Assembly: GCF_002286915.1 (NCBI RefSeq)
Contig: NZ_MVOG01000004.1
Coordinates: 62,001-126,000, forward strand
Source of the DNA: Bifidobacterium italicum
GTDB lineage: Bacteria; Actinomycetota; Actinomycetes; Actinomycetales; Bifidobacteriaceae
DNA: 64,000 nucleotides
Direction: 5' to 3'
In this document: positions 41,665-51,420 of the stretch, in pieces
Position numbering within the stretch: position 1 is the first letter of the stretch
Layout: every line of letters starts with the position of its first letter
Notes under the pieces: generated by a model
Told to the model about the DNA's origin: nothing
Database searches by the model: none
The model's input: the letters and a program-made list of their open reading frames with translations, nothing else
Made by a program: the position numbers and the translations under genes

Positions 41665-42930
41665 TCAGCCCTTGAGCGCCTTCGCGCCGATGTCGTGACG
41701 GTAGAACATGCCGGTCGTGTCGGCGGCGTCGAGGATCGCGTAGACCTTGCGCTGCGCCTCGGCGAGCGTCGGCGCCGAGGACTCGACGAGCAGCACGCGG
41801 CCGGAGTTCGCGACGAGGCCGTCGCCGTCGCGCGCGACGCCCGCGTAGTAGACGTGCGAGTCGTCGTCGACGTGCAGCTCGGGGATGCGCGCGCCCTTGA
41901 CGACGTCGTTCGGATAGCCGTCGGAGGCGAGCACGACGCCGAGCGTCGCGTTGTCCTCGTCCCATGTGAACTCGGGCGTCTCGCCGTTGAGGATCGCGTC
42001 GATCGCGGCGCCGAGGTCGCTCGTGAGCTTCGGCAGCACGACCTCGGTCTCCGGGTCGCCGAAGCGCGCGTTGAACTCGATGACCTTCGGGCCGTCGGCG
42101 GTCGCGATGAGGCCGGCGTAGAGGATGCCGGTGAACGGCGTGCCGTCCTGCGCCATCGCCTCGACGGTCGGCTTGACGATCGTCGAGATCGCCTCGTCGA
42201 CGACGTCCTGGCCGATCTGCGGGACCGGGCTGTAGGCGCCCATGCCGCCGGTGTTCGGACCCTGATCGTCGTCGTAGGCGCGCTTGTGGTCCTGGCTGAT
42301 CGGCATCGGCCAGAAGTCGGTGCCGTTGACGAAGCTCATCAGCGAGAACTCCTGACCCTCGAGGAAGTCCTCGATGACGACCTTCGCGCCGGCGGAGCCG
42401 AAACGATGGTCGACGAAGATGTCGTTGAGCGCGGCGACGGCCGTCTCCTCGTCCATCGCGACGGTCACGCCCTTGCCGGCGGCCAGGCCGTCCGCCTTGA
42501 TGACGATCGGCGCGCCGTGCCCGTGCACGTACTCGACGGCCGGGGCGAGCTCGTCGAAGGTCCTGTAGGCGGCCGTCGGAATGCCGTAGCGTTCCATGAG
42601 CTGCTTGGCGAAGTCCTTCGAGCCCTCGATCTGCGCGGCGGCCTTGCGCGGGCCGAAGGCCTTGATGCCGGCCTCGGCGAAAGCGTCGACGATGCCGTCG
42701 ATGAGCGGGACCTCGGGGCCGACGAAGACCCAGTCGTAGCCGTTGTTGCGCACGAAGTCGATGAGCGCGGCCTGATTCGAAGGCGCGAGCTGCAACGTGC
42801 GGATGCCGTCCTCGAGCTCCATGCCCGGGTTGCCGGGGGCGACGGTGACCTCTTCGACGCTGCCGCCACGCAGCAGCGCGTCGGCGATCGCGTGCTCGCG
42901 CGCGCCGGAACCGATGACCAAAACCTTCAT
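41665..42930 (-). CDS. purD: Phosphoribosylamine-glycine ligase
   Basis: 421 residues, GAAGAAAGAAGAG upstream of the ATG. ATP-grasp enzyme making GAR from phosphoribosylamine and glycine. VLVIGSGAREHAIADAL is the N-terminal signature. IVIKADGLAAGKGVTVAMD, DDQGPNTGGMGAYSPVPQIG and VIEFNARFGDPETEVVLP mark the ATP-grasp and metal sites. Last gene of the purF-purM-purD block on the minus strand; 115 nt separate it from purM, including a hairpin. Confidence 0.97.
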   Translation of the reverse strand: MKVLVIGSGAREHAIADALLRGGSVEEVTVAPGNPGMELEDGIRTLQLAPSNQAALIDFVRNNGYDWVFVGPEVPLIDGIVDAFAEAGIKAFGPRKAAAQIEGSKDFAKQLMERYGIPTAAYRTFDELAPAVEYVHGHGAPIVIKADGLAAGKGVTVAMDEETAVAALNDIFVDHRFGSAGAKVVIEDFLEGQEFSLMSFVNGTDFWPMPISQDHKRAYDDDQGPNTGGMGAYSPVPQIGQDVVDEAISTIVKPTVEAMAQDGTPFTGILYAGLIATADGPKVIEFNARFGDPETEVVLPKLTSDLGAAIDAILNGETPEFTWDEDNATLGVVLASDGYPNDVVKGARIPELHVDDDSHVYYAGVARDGDGLVANSGRVLLVESSAPTLAEAQRKVYAILDAADTTGMFYRHDIGAKALKG

Positions 42931-43008
42931 GTCTCTTCTTTCTTCGGGGGAGTGGTTGGGAAAAATCGTTGGAAACGACGTGAGGAAAAACGTCGGGAGA
43001 CAACGTGG

Positions 43009-43037
43009 AAGGCCGCACGCGTGACGCGCGCGGCCTT
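43009..43037 (-). terminator. Hairpin between purM and purD
   Basis: GAAGGCCGC pairs with GCGGCCTTC, with an ACGCG/GCGCG inner part, 9 nt after the purM stop. It may attenuate transcription into purD. Confidence 0.55.
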
Positions 43038-43045
43038 CGGAGGGC

Positions 43046-44080
43046 TCAGACGAGCTCCACGTCCCGGTCGGACCTCTCGACGACGGAGCCGATGCGGTAC
43101 GCCGCCTCGTTGGCGTGGTCGAGCAGGTTCATGACCTCGTCGACGCGGTCGGCGGGCACGGCGACGACCATGCCGATGCCCATGTTGAAGATGTTGTACA
43201 TCTCCATATGGTCGACGTCGCCGGCCTTCTCGATGACGTCGAAGATCGGCGGCACCGGCCACGCGTCCAGGTCGATGCGCGCGGCGAGGCCGTCGGGCAG
43301 CATACGCGGCACGTTCTCGATGAAGCCGCCGCCGGTGATGTGGGCGACGCCGTGCACGAGGCCGGCCTCGAACAGCGGCATCAGCGCGTTCACGTAGATC
43401 TTCGTCGGCGTGAGCAGCACGTCGCCGAGCTCGCGGTCGCCCAGTTCGGGCAGACATGTGTGCACCGTGTAGCCGGCCTGCTCGAAGAGCGCCTTGCGCA
43501 CGAGCGAGAAGCCGTTCGAATGCACGCCGGTGGACGGCAGCCCGATGAGGACGTCGCCGGAGCGGATCGCGGAGCCGTCGACGATCTTCGAGCGTTCGAC
43601 GCAACCGACCGTGAAGCCGGCCAGATCGTACTCGTCGGCGTCGTACATGCCCGGCATCTCGGCGGTCTCGCCGCCGATGAGCGCGGCGCCGGCCTGCACG
43701 CAGCCGTCGGCGACGCCGGAGACGACCTGTTCGAGCACGGCCGGATCGTTCTTGCCGCAGGCGATGTAGTCGAGGAAGAACAGCGGCTGCGCGCCCTGGG
43801 CGACGACGTCGTTGACGCACATCGCGACGCAGTCGACGCCGATCGTGTCGTGCTTGTCCATGAGCTTGGCGATGACGAGCTTCGTGCCGACGCCGTCGGT
43901 GCCGGAGATGAGCACCGGCTCCTTGTAGTCGAGCGAGGCGAGGTCGAAGAGGCCTCCGAAGCCGCCGATGCCGCTGACGACGCCCGGGCGGTCCGTGCGT
44001 GCGACGTGCGATTTGATGCGCTTGACCACTTCGTAGCCGGCTTCGACGCTCACACCCGCGTCTTCATATGCTTGTGGCAT
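43046..44080 (-). CDS. purM: Phosphoribosylformylglycinamidine cyclo-ligase
   Basis: 344 residues, AGGAAGG before the ATG. Converts FGAM to AIR using ATP. Key blocks: [15 protein letters not shown], the phosphate loop [40 protein letters not shown] and [34 protein letters not shown] lies near the C-terminal domain. Standard length. Sits between purF and purD. Confidence 0.97.
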   Translation of the reverse strand: MPQAYEDAGVSVEAGYEVVKRIKSHVARTDRPGVVSGIGGFGGLFDLASLDYKEPVLISGTDGVGTKLVIAKLMDKHDTIGVDCVAMCVNDVVAQGAQPLFFLDYIACGKNDPAVLEQVVSGVADGCVQAGAALIGGETAEMPGMYDADEYDLAGFTVGCVERSKIVDGSAIRSGDVLIGLPSTGVHSNGFSLVRKALFEQAGYTVHTCLPELGDRELGDVLLTPTKIYVNALMPLFEAGLVHGVAHITGGGFIENVPRMLPDGLAARIDLDAWPVPPIFDVIEKAGDVDHMEMYNIFNMGIGMVVAVPADRVDEVMNLLDHANEAAYRIGSVVERSDRDVELV

Positions 44081-44170
44081 GGTGACCTTCCTGTCCGCCG
44101 CGTAGATCGGCGGGTCGTTTCATTGGTGTTCGGATGGTTGGTGGGGCGGTCCGCGGACGCAAGGGGCGCC

Positions 44171-45727
44171 TTAGATGTTCGGGACCATGTATTCGGTGGG
44201 CGCGTCGGAGGCGTGCTCGCCGAAGGGCTTCTGGTGCATCGTGTACTCGGTGCCCTCGTACATCGTCTTCTTGCCGTTGTATCCGGGCAGCGTGACGCGG
44301 TCCTCCGGCGTGAGCGAGGCGAGGAAGTCGGCCTCGTAGTCGTCGAGCGCGGTCGGGTAGTCGCCGTTGAAGTAGGCGACGCACAGGCCGCCGTACGGGG
44401 CGTCCGCGTTCAGGCCGATCGATTCGATCAGGCCGTCGAGTGAGAGGAAGGCGAGGGAGTCCGCGCCGATGAACTCGCGGATCTCGTCGACCGATTTCTT
44501 CGCGGCGATGAGCTCCTGCGTCGTCGAGATGTCGATGCCGTAGAAGCACGGGTACTTGAGCGGCGGCGAGCTGATGCGCATGTGCACCTCGGCGGCGCCG
44601 GCCTCCTTGAGCAGCTGCACGATGCGCTTCGACGTCGTGCCGCGCACGATCGAATCGTCGATGACGACGATGCGCTTGCCGTTGACGACCGATTTGACGG
44701 CGGAGAGCTTCATGCGCACGCCCTGCTCGCGCAGCGCCTGCGTCGGCTGGATGAAGGTGCGCGCGACGTACTGGTTCTTGATCAGGCCCATCTCGTTGGG
44801 CAGTCCGGCCTCCTCCGAATAGCCGGAGGCCGCCGACAGCGACGAGTTCGGCACGCCGATGACCATGTCCGCCTCGACCGGCGACTCCTGCGCGAGGCGC
44901 GCGCCCATGCGCTTGCGCGCCGAATGCACGTTGACGCCGTAGATGTCGGAGTCGGGGCGCGCGAAGTAGATGTACTCCATCGAGCAGATCGACAGCTGCG
45001 TGCGGCTCGTGTACTTGACGGTGCGGTAGCCGGAATCGTTGATGATGATCATCTCGCCGGGCTGGATGTCGCGGATGCGCTCGGCGCCGACGACGTCGAG
45101 CGCGCAGGTCTCGGAGGCGAGCACGTAGGCGCCGTTCGTCATGCGGCCGAGCGAAAGCGGGCGGAAGCCGTTGGGGTCGAGCGCGCCGATCATCTCGTGC
45201 TCGGTCATGATCAGGTAGGCGAAGCCGCCGTGCACGGTGTTGAGCGCCTCCTGCAGCTTGTCGACGACGGTGCTGCGCACCGAGCGGCGCACCAGATGCA
45301 TGAGCACCTCGGTGTCCGAGTTGGAGTGGAAGATCGCGCCCTCGTTCTCGAGCGCACGGCGCAGCGAGAAGCAGTTCGTCAGGTTGCCGTTGTGGCACAG
45401 CGCCATGTCCCCGTCATGGAAGCGGAAGACGAAGGGCTGGATGTTGTCGATGCCGCCGGAGCCGGCGGTCGCGTACCGGACATGGCCGATCGCGGCGTCC
45501 CCCTGCAGCCGCTGGATGTCCTTCTCGTCCTGGAACACCTGGGTGAGCAGGCCGAGGCCGCGGTGTCCGATGAGATGGCCGTGGTCGTTGGAGACGATGC
45601 CCGCCCCCTCCTGGCCGCGGTGTTGCAATGCGTGTAATCCGAAGTAGGTGAGGCGCGCGGCATCAGGGTGTCCCCATACGCCGAAAATGCCACATTCCTC
45701 ATGGATCTCTTCGAGCTCAGCCGACAA
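44171..45727 (-). CDS. purF: Amidophosphoribosyltransferase
   Basis: 518 residues, with a TTG start at 45727 (AAGGAG 7 nt upstream). Commits PRPP to purine synthesis. The glutaminase nucleophile is the cysteine in [13 protein letters not shown], exposed after removal of an 11-residue propeptide. [16 protein letters not shown] and LCHNGNLTN are glutaminase blocks. [20 protein letters not shown] is the PRPP-binding site. First gene of the block, so the rare TTG start may limit its synthesis. Confidence 0.96.
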   Translation of the reverse strand: MSAELEEIHEECGIFGVWGHPDAARLTYFGLHALQHRGQEGAGIVSNDHGHLIGHRGLGLLTQVFQDEKDIQRLQGDAAIGHVRYATAGSGGIDNIQPFVFRFHDGDMALCHNGNLTNCFSLRRALENEGAIFHSNSDTEVLMHLVRRSVRSTVVDKLQEALNTVHGGFAYLIMTEHEMIGALDPNGFRPLSLGRMTNGAYVLASETCALDVVGAERIRDIQPGEMIIINDSGYRTVKYTSRTQLSICSMEYIYFARPDSDIYGVNVHSARKRMGARLAQESPVEADMVIGVPNSSLSAASGYSEEAGLPNEMGLIKNQYVARTFIQPTQALREQGVRMKLSAVKSVVNGKRIVVIDDSIVRGTTSKRIVQLLKEAGAAEVHMRISSPPLKYPCFYGIDISTTQELIAAKKSVDEIREFIGADSLAFLSLDGLIESIGLNADAPYGGLCVAYFNGDYPTALDDYEADFLASLTPEDRVTLPGYNGKKTMYEGTEYTMHQKPFGEHASDAPTEYMVPNI

Positions 45728-45903
45728 GCCAAAACTCCTTCCACAACTGGAGACAAGGGATTCGCTACGGGATAAACCCTAGCAAGTGTCGGCTACATCG
45801 GGAAACGTGGATTTTGCGAAAACGGCGCCGTTGCAACGAATCCGGACCGTCCGCCCATTCACATGCCGGACACGGGCGGTCCGGAGGCCGGCGGGACGGG
45901 GTC

Positions 45904-47241
45904 TCAGGCGCGTGCCAGCAGCTCCGTCCCGTCGGCGATCGGCAGTCCGCCCGTCAGATGGTCGGCGAGCAGCGGCACCGACGTGGCGACGTCTGTGACG
46001 GCCCGGAACAGCGTGCGGCCCGCGCGCACCGACATCACGACGTCGGCGCGCGCGTAGACGGCGCCGAACGCGTCGTGGGCGTCGAGCACGACGAAGTTCG
46101 CCGGCCTGCCCTCCTCGATGCCGTAGACGTCGCGCAGGTGCATCGTCGTGGCGCCGTTGACGGTGAGCAGGTCGAGCGCGCGGTCGATCTCGGGCGGCGT
46201 CATCATCTGCGCCAGATGCAGCACGTAGTCGAGGATGATCATCATGTTGCCGTTGCCGAGCGGATACCACGGGTCCTGCATCGAATCCTGCCCGAGCGAG
46301 ACGTTGACGCCGGCGTCGGTGAGCTCCTTGACGCGCGTGATGCCGCGGCGCTTGGGGAACGTGTCCTGGCGGCCCTGCAGATACAGGTTCTCGGTGGGGG
46401 CGCACGCGAAGTTCATCCGCGAGTTCCTCAGCAGCTTGGTCAGATGGAAGAAATAGCTGTCGTCCGCCGATCCGAGCGAGCAGGTGTGGCTCGCCGTCGT
46501 CATCGCGCCGATGCCCTCGGCATGGGCGAGCGCGGCGAGCAGCTCGACGAAGCGCGAGTTCGGGTCGTCGGTTTCGTCGCAATGCACGTCGATGAGGCGT
46601 CCGTAGCGGGACGCGAGCTCGACGGTCGTATGCATCGAGCGTTCGCCGAACTCGCGGCAGGCCTCGTAATGGGGGATCGCGCCCACGCAGTCGGCGCCCA
46701 TCCGCAGCCCCTCCTCGACGAGGCCGGCGCCGCCGGGATACGAATACATGCCCTCCTGCGGGAACGCGACGATCTGGATCGTCACGAGGTCGGCGAGCTC
46801 CTCGCGCAGTTCGAGCAGCGCGCGCAGCGACGTGAGCTGCGGATCGGTGACGTCGGCGTGTGTGCGGATGTACTGCACGCCGTGGCGCATCTCCATCGCC
46901 ACCGCACGGCGTGCGCGCGCCTTCACCTCGTCGACCGTCAGATCCGCCTTCGTCTCGCCCCAGCGTTGGATGCCCTCGAACAATGTGCCCGAGGTGTTCG
47001 CGGCGCCGGGCTTGCGGGACGTGAACACGTAGTCGAGGTGCAGATGCGTGTCGCAGAACGGGGCGCTGACGAGACGGCCCCCGAGGTCGACGACGGCCGC
47101 GCGCGTCAGGTCGTACCCTTGCGCGGCGAGCGTCGCGGGCAGATCGGGGCCGATCATGCGGAACCTGCCGTCCTCGACGAGCATGTCCTGCGGCTGGGGG
47201 CGTCCGCGCAATATGGCGTTGGTGAAAAGCGTGACGGTCAT
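45904..47241 (-). CDS. codA: Cytosine deaminase-family amidohydrolase
   Basis: 445 residues from the ATG at 47241 (an ATG directly before it is also possible; AAAGGA upstream). TIM-barrel amidohydrolase with the full CodA metal set: FCDTHLHLDY (H66, H68), DVHCDETDDP, a histidine in TASHTCSLGS and aspartate in SLGQDSMQDPWYPLGNGNMM. Deaminates cytosine to uracil. Bacterial enzymes of this family can also deaminate creatinine to N-methylhydantoin. Divergently transcribed from a PucR regulator that also leads into a transporter and a creatininase, which makes the second activity worth considering. Cytoplasmic. Confidence 0.9.
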   Translation of the reverse strand: MTVTLFTNAILRGRPQPQDMLVEDGRFRMIGPDLPATLAAQGYDLTRAAVVDLGGRLVSAPFCDTHLHLDYVFTSRKPGAANTSGTLFEGIQRWGETKADLTVDEVKARARRAVAMEMRHGVQYIRTHADVTDPQLTSLRALLELREELADLVTIQIVAFPQEGMYSYPGGAGLVEEGLRMGADCVGAIPHYEACREFGERSMHTTVELASRYGRLIDVHCDETDDPNSRFVELLAALAHAEGIGAMTTASHTCSLGSADDSYFFHLTKLLRNSRMNFACAPTENLYLQGRQDTFPKRRGITRVKELTDAGVNVSLGQDSMQDPWYPLGNGNMMIILDYVLHLAQMMTPPEIDRALDLLTVNGATTMHLRDVYGIEEGRPANFVVLDAHDAFGAVYARADVVMSVRAGRTLFRAVTDVATSVPLLADHLTGGLPIADGTELLARA

Positions 47242-47394
47242 CATGGGTCCTTTCTCGTATCGGTGCGTCGCCCGTGACGTGCAGGTAACGCGAACCGGGC
47301 CTGTGCGTAATCTGTGCCCGTTATTCTCGCCGGCATCATTTGCGTGCGTATGGCGGCCATGTGAATGCATGGCGATGAGGAATGGACGGTTTGT
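47242..47394. promoter_or_regulatory. Divergent promoter region, codA and pucR-like gene
   Basis: 150 nt between the divergent genes. Contains ribosome-binding sites for both but no palindrome that I can single out as the PucR operator. Confidence 0.35.
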
Positions 47395-48975
47395 ATGACG
47401 GTGACGGTGAAGGATGCGCTCGAACGATCCGTGCTCGCGCAGGCGGACCCGACGGTGGAGGCCGCGCCCGAGGCGCTTGGCAACGCGGTCCGGTGGGCGT
47501 ATACGAACGAACGGTACGATGTGGCGCGCTTCCTGTCCGGCGGCGAGCTCGTCATCGTCGAGGGCAGCGCGTTGTTCGCGCGTCTCGATGATGTGGAACT
47601 CGCGGGATACGTGGATTCGCTCGCCCGGATCGGCGCGGCCGGGCTCGTCGTCGAACTCGTCGAAGGGCTGCGCGACGTGCCGGCGGCGCTGCGCTCGCGC
47701 GCAGGGGAACGCGGCGTGCCGGTCATCGGGCTGCGCTCGCGGGTGCCGTTCGTGGACGCCTGCCAGAGCGTGAACACGCTCATCGTCAAGGACCAGTTCC
47801 TCATGCAGATGGAGGTGGACGCATTGTCCACCGTGCTGCGGCGTGAGCTTGCGCAGGCGGACGACGCGCAGCAGGTGGGCGCATGCCTGTCGCGCATCTG
47901 CGGTGAGTCGGTCGCGATCTTCGACGCCGACGGGCTGCCGGTCGCGTTCGCCGGTCCGGCGATGGCCCGCGGGGAGACGACGGTGCTCATCGCGATCGGG
48001 CGGCAGGACGTGCCGGTCGCCACATTGGAGCTTTCGCAGCGGGTGCGCCTGTTCGACGAGCGCACGCGGACGCAGATCGCGCAGGTCGTCGGCCAGGTCA
48101 TGGCGGCGCTGACGCCGTCGGACGTCTCCGCCTCGATGATCGCGCGCGTCCTGGCGGGTCCCGTCGACGGCGTGCACGTCGGACGCGAGGAGGCGCATGA
48201 CGTCGGGCAGATGCTCGGGGCGCTCGGGTTCCCGGAACGCACACTGTATTATCCCTTCGCGCTGGGCATGCGTTCGCTCGTGTCGTCCGCGGAAGGCATG
48301 GAACGCCTGCTGTCCGGATTCGCCGCGATCGACGGGGCGCAGACGCTGTGCCTGCTGGACGGCGGCGTATTGTTCGGACTGGTCGGCAAGGAAGTCTCGG
48401 ATGCGGCGGACGGCGCGCCGCGAATGGATGGGGAGGCGGCCGGCATGGCCGGCGCCGGCGCGTTCGCCTCGGCATGCGCCGATGTGTTGCGCGGCGTCGC
48501 GCGGGAGGATGGCGGCGTCTGGGCGTTCGGCGGCCGCGCGGTCGCCGAGGCGGGGATGCTCGTCGACGTGATCGGCGTCATGCGCGCATGCATCCGCGTG
48601 TCCGCGCCGCGGTGGGGGTCGGTGCGCACCGTATACGACGAGCTGCTCGTGCGCTTCGCGCAGGTGGGGCGCACGGAACGGGCGGTCGCGATGCTGCTCG
48701 GCGTGATGCTGGGGGAGGCGCTGGCGTCGGACGTCACGCTCGTCGGGACGCTCGCCGCCTGCTTCGATTCCGGCGACAACAAGACCCGGGCGTGCGGGCG
48801 GCTGGGGATCCGACGCCAGACGCTGTACAACAGGTTGGACAAAGTGCACAGGATGTCCGGCATCGCGTCGGACGACGGGGCGGCCTGGTCGCTGCTGCTG
48901 TTCGCGGCGAGGCTCGCGCTCGACGTGTGCGACGACGGGCCGCAGGCGCGTTGGCGAGCAGGAGGAACGTCTTGA
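47395..48975 (+). CDS. PucR-family transcriptional activator
   Basis: 526 residues from the ATG at 47395. N-terminal PucR domain (VKDALERSV, then ELVIVEGSALFA, GAAGLVVELVEGLRDVP). A central GAF/GGDEF-like region follows, then a C-terminal helix-turn-helix: TLAACFDSGDNKTRACGRLG and RRQTLYNRLDKVHRMSG. PucR proteins sense purine catabolites such as allantoin and activate nitrogen-scavenging genes. It probably controls codA and the downstream transporter and creatininase. Ligand unknown. The ribosome-binding site is weak. Confidence 0.85.
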   Translation: MTVTVKDALERSVLAQADPTVEAAPEALGNAVRWAYTNERYDVARFLSGGELVIVEGSALFARLDDVELAGYVDSLARIGAAGLVVELVEGLRDVPAALRSRAGERGVPVIGLRSRVPFVDACQSVNTLIVKDQFLMQMEVDALSTVLRRELAQADDAQQVGACLSRICGESVAIFDADGLPVAFAGPAMARGETTVLIAIGRQDVPVATLELSQRVRLFDERTRTQIAQVVGQVMAALTPSDVSASMIARVLAGPVDGVHVGREEAHDVGQMLGALGFPERTLYYPFALGMRSLVSSAEGMERLLSGFAAIDGAQTLCLLDGGVLFGLVGKEVSDAADGAPRMDGEAAGMAGAGAFASACADVLRGVAREDGGVWAFGGRAVAEAGMLVDVIGVMRACIRVSAPRWGSVRTVYDELLVRFAQVGRTERAVAMLLGVMLGEALASDVTLVGTLAACFDSGDNKTRACGRLGIRRQTLYNRLDKVHRMSGIASDDGAAWSLLLFAARLALDVCDDGPQARWRAGGTS

Positions 48976-49105
48976 CGAAACGTCATCCGTATGCATGCGC
49001 GCATTAACGGCATGTTCATGACGCGGCAAACGCGGCGCGGGATAGTGCGCATATCGCGGCGCGACGTCGCGGATATGACCAATCCGAGCAGAAAGGTGGG
49101 ATGCC

Positions 49106-50479
49106 ATGAGTGCCATAACGGAGGCGGGGCTGAAAGTCCGGGAACTGGAAGGCGTCGAGCGCGGGCCCGAGGACGAGCGTCAGGGCATGGTGCGCAAGGT
49201 CGCGCTGTCGTCGTTCCTCGGCAACTTCATCGAATGGTTCGACTATGCCTCGTATTCATATTTCGCCACGGTGATCGCCGGCGTGTTCTTCCCGTCGGCC
49301 GACCGCACCGTCGCATTGATGCAGACCTTCGGCGTGTTCGCGCTGTCGTTCGTGCTTCGGCCGGTCGGCGCGCTGTTCTGGGGTCATTTTGGCGACCGCT
49401 TCGGCCGCAAGCGTGCGCTGAGCCTGTCCATCCTGCTGATGTCCGGCGCCTCGTTCCTCATCGGCTGCCTGCCGTCGTACGCATTGATCGGCCTGGTCGC
49501 GCCGCTGCTGCTGCTGGCGCTGCGCATGGTGCAAGGCTTCTCGGCGTCCGGAGAATACGCCGGCGCGGCCACGTTCCTCGGCGAATACGCGCCGGTGAAG
49601 CGCCGCGGCATCTACTGCTCGTTGATCCCGGCGTCGACCGCCATCGGCCTGCTCGCCGGTTCGACGCTCGCGATGGTGATGACCTCGCATCTGAGCGCGG
49701 CCGCGATGGGCGGCTGGGGTTGGCGCGTGCCGTTCCTGCTGGCCGGCCCGCTGGGCCTGATCGTGCACTACATCCGCAACAACGTCGCGGATTCGCCGAT
49801 CTACGAGCAGATGAACGCTGAACTCGAGCGCAAGCAGGAGGGTGCACACGATGCCGGGCGTCCCGTCTCGCCGCTGCGCACGCTGTTCCGCCACCACTTC
49901 AAGCAGGTGCTGCTGAGCTTCGGCGCGTGCATGCTCAACGCGGTGGGCTTCTATACGGTGCTGACCTATCTGCCCACCTATCTTTCGGAAACCGTCGGCA
50001 TGGCGGCCTCCGAATCCTCGCTCGTCACGACGATCTGCCTCGTGCTGTACATCGGGCTCGTCTTCGCGATGGGGCACATCTCCGATCGATTCGGACGCAA
50101 GAAGGTGCTCATCGGCGCCTGCGTGGCCTTCATCGTGCTGACCGTCCCGGCCTTCATGATCCTCGAGACCGGAGCATTCTGGCCCGTGCTGCTCGTCGAG
50201 CTCGCGCTGTGCGCGACGCTCACCGCCAACGACGGCACCCTGTCGAGCTACCTGACCGAGACCTTCCCGACGAGCGTGCGTTTCACCGGATTCGCCTTCA
50301 GCTTCAACCTCGCGAACGCGATCTTCGGCGGCACGGCGCCGTTCATCGCGACATGGCTCATCTGGGCCACCGGCTCGCCGATCGCGCCGGCCTGGTACAT
50401 GGTGGCGATCGCCGCCGTCGCGCTCGTGGCGATGTGCCTGTCGCACGAGAACACCGAGAAGGATCTGGGCACGATCTGA
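49106..50479 (+). CDS. MHS-family MFS transporter
   Basis: 457 residues with 12 helices. SSFLGNFIEWFDYASYSYFA and GHFGDRFGRKRALSLSILLM are signatures of the metabolite:H+ symporter group (ProP, ShiA, KgtP). FSASGEYAGAATFLGEYAPV is the MHS helix-5 region. Ribosome-binding site GAAAGGTGGG. Located between the PucR regulator and creatininase, so creatinine, creatine or a similar compound is the plausible substrate. Confidence 0.85.
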   Translation: MSAITEAGLKVRELEGVERGPEDERQGMVRKVALSSFLGNFIEWFDYASYSYFATVIAGVFFPSADRTVALMQTFGVFALSFVLRPVGALFWGHFGDRFGRKRALSLSILLMSGASFLIGCLPSYALIGLVAPLLLLALRMVQGFSASGEYAGAATFLGEYAPVKRRGIYCSLIPASTAIGLLAGSTLAMVMTSHLSAAAMGGWGWRVPFLLAGPLGLIVHYIRNNVADSPIYEQMNAELERKQEGAHDAGRPVSPLRTLFRHHFKQVLLSFGACMLNAVGFYTVLTYLPTYLSETVGMAASESSLVTTICLVLYIGLVFAMGHISDRFGRKKVLIGACVAFIVLTVPAFMILETGAFWPVLLVELALCATLTANDGTLSSYLTETFPTSVRFTGFAFSFNLANAIFGGTAPFIATWLIWATGSPIAPAWYMVAIAAVALVAMCLSHENTEKDLGTI

Positions 50480-50484
50480 AATCA

Positions 50485-50577
50485 GCATCGATCAGTCGAA
50501 TCAACGCGGCGACAATCAATCAACGCAGCAGTAATCAATCAGCGGAACATCAATCAACGGAGCACATAAGGAGAAGA
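50485..50577. repeat. Short tandem echoes of AATCAACG before the creatininase gene
   Basis: The 100-nt spacer repeats AATCAACG or CAATCAACG several times (near 50501, 50515 and 50551), ending with AGGAGAAGAAG, the ribosome-binding site. A similar AATCAACG echo occurs in the spacer before the MFS gene at 34170. Confidence 0.5.
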
Positions 50578-50579
50578 AG

Positions 50580-51332
50580 ATGACCTACCGCATGGACGAA
50601 ATGACATGGCCTCAATTCGCGGCGCGCAAGGACAAGCCGGTGATCGTGCCGATCGGGTCGACCGAACAGCACAGCCAGCACCTGCCGATGCAGACGGACG
50701 CGACGCTCGCCGCATGCATCGCCGAGGACCTCGCACAGGCCGTGGACGGCACCGTCATGCCGACGCTCAACTACGGATACAAATCGAAGCCGCTCTCCGG
50801 AGGCGGACCGCTCTTCCCCGGCACGATCGACATGAACGGCGCCACCGTCATCGCGCAGATGCACGACGTGCTGCGCGAACTCATCGACGACGGCTTCACG
50901 AAGATCGTCGTCATGAACGCACATTTCGAGAACGAGGCGTTCATCGTCGAGGCCATCGATCTGGTGACGCGCGAGACCGACGGCGTCGCGACGATCATCG
51001 AGACGAACTGGTGGGATCCGCTCACCGCGGACGTCATCGACGAAGTGTTCGCCGGCGACCTCGAGTTCCCCGGATGGGCGCTCGAACATGCGGCCGTCAC
51101 CGAGACCGCGCTCATGCTGCACTACGCGCCCGAACTCGTGCACATGGACCGCATCGTCTACGAGGAGCCGGTGACGCCCAAGCCGTACGTGCGCTACCCG
51201 GTGCGCGAAGGCGACGTGCCCGCCTACGGCGGCCTCGCCGATCCGCGCGGCGCGACGGCGCAGGCGGGAAGGCTGATGGCCGAGGCGTGCGTGCGCGAGG
51301 TCGCGGCGATCTGCGCGGCGGAGTTTGCGTGA
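50580..51332 (+). CDS. Creatininase (creatinine amidohydrolase)
   Basis: 250 residues. Interconverts creatinine and creatine. The metal ligands E29, H31 (GSTEQHSQHL), D40, H115 and E117 (MNAHFENEAF) have exactly the spacing of Pseudomonas creatininase (E34, H36, D45, H120, E122). LNYGYKSKPLSGGGPLFPGT, AFIVEAIDLVTRE and GWALEHAAVTETALML also align closely with that enzyme as I recall it. This is a much closer match than to the broader creatininase-fold families such as MftE or ArfB. Ribosome-binding site AGGAGAAGAAG. No creatinase or sarcosine gene is in the window, so the fate of the product is unclear. Confidence 0.88.
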   Translation: MTYRMDEMTWPQFAARKDKPVIVPIGSTEQHSQHLPMQTDATLAACIAEDLAQAVDGTVMPTLNYGYKSKPLSGGGPLFPGTIDMNGATVIAQMHDVLRELIDDGFTKIVVMNAHFENEAFIVEAIDLVTRETDGVATIIETNWWDPLTADVIDEVFAGDLEFPGWALEHAAVTETALMLHYAPELVHMDRIVYEEPVTPKPYVRYPVREGDVPAYGGLADPRGATAQAGRLMAEACVREVAAICAAEFA

Positions 51333-51402
51333 CGGGACACGCGTAAGGCGGGGCGCGTGCGGCAGGCACGACGGCGCTCGCGGCACGCGGGATTCGACAG
51401 AT

Positions 51403-51418
51403 TCGAACGTTTGTTCGA
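51403..51418 (+). promoter_or_regulatory. SOS box (LexA operator)
   Basis: TCGAACGTTTGTTCGA matches the actinobacterial LexA consensus TCGAACNNNNGTTCGA exactly. It ends 2 nt before the ATG at 51421 of the Y-family polymerase gene, so LexA would sit on the very start of the gene. Confidence 0.9.
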
Positions 51419-51420
51419 TA

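Noticed and set aside
45904-49116. A single 1070-residue protein running from codA back through the pucR region on the minus strand
   Set aside because: Only the part from 47241 downward has cytosine deaminase features. The upstream part lies antisense to a well-supported PucR gene and has low-complexity composition.
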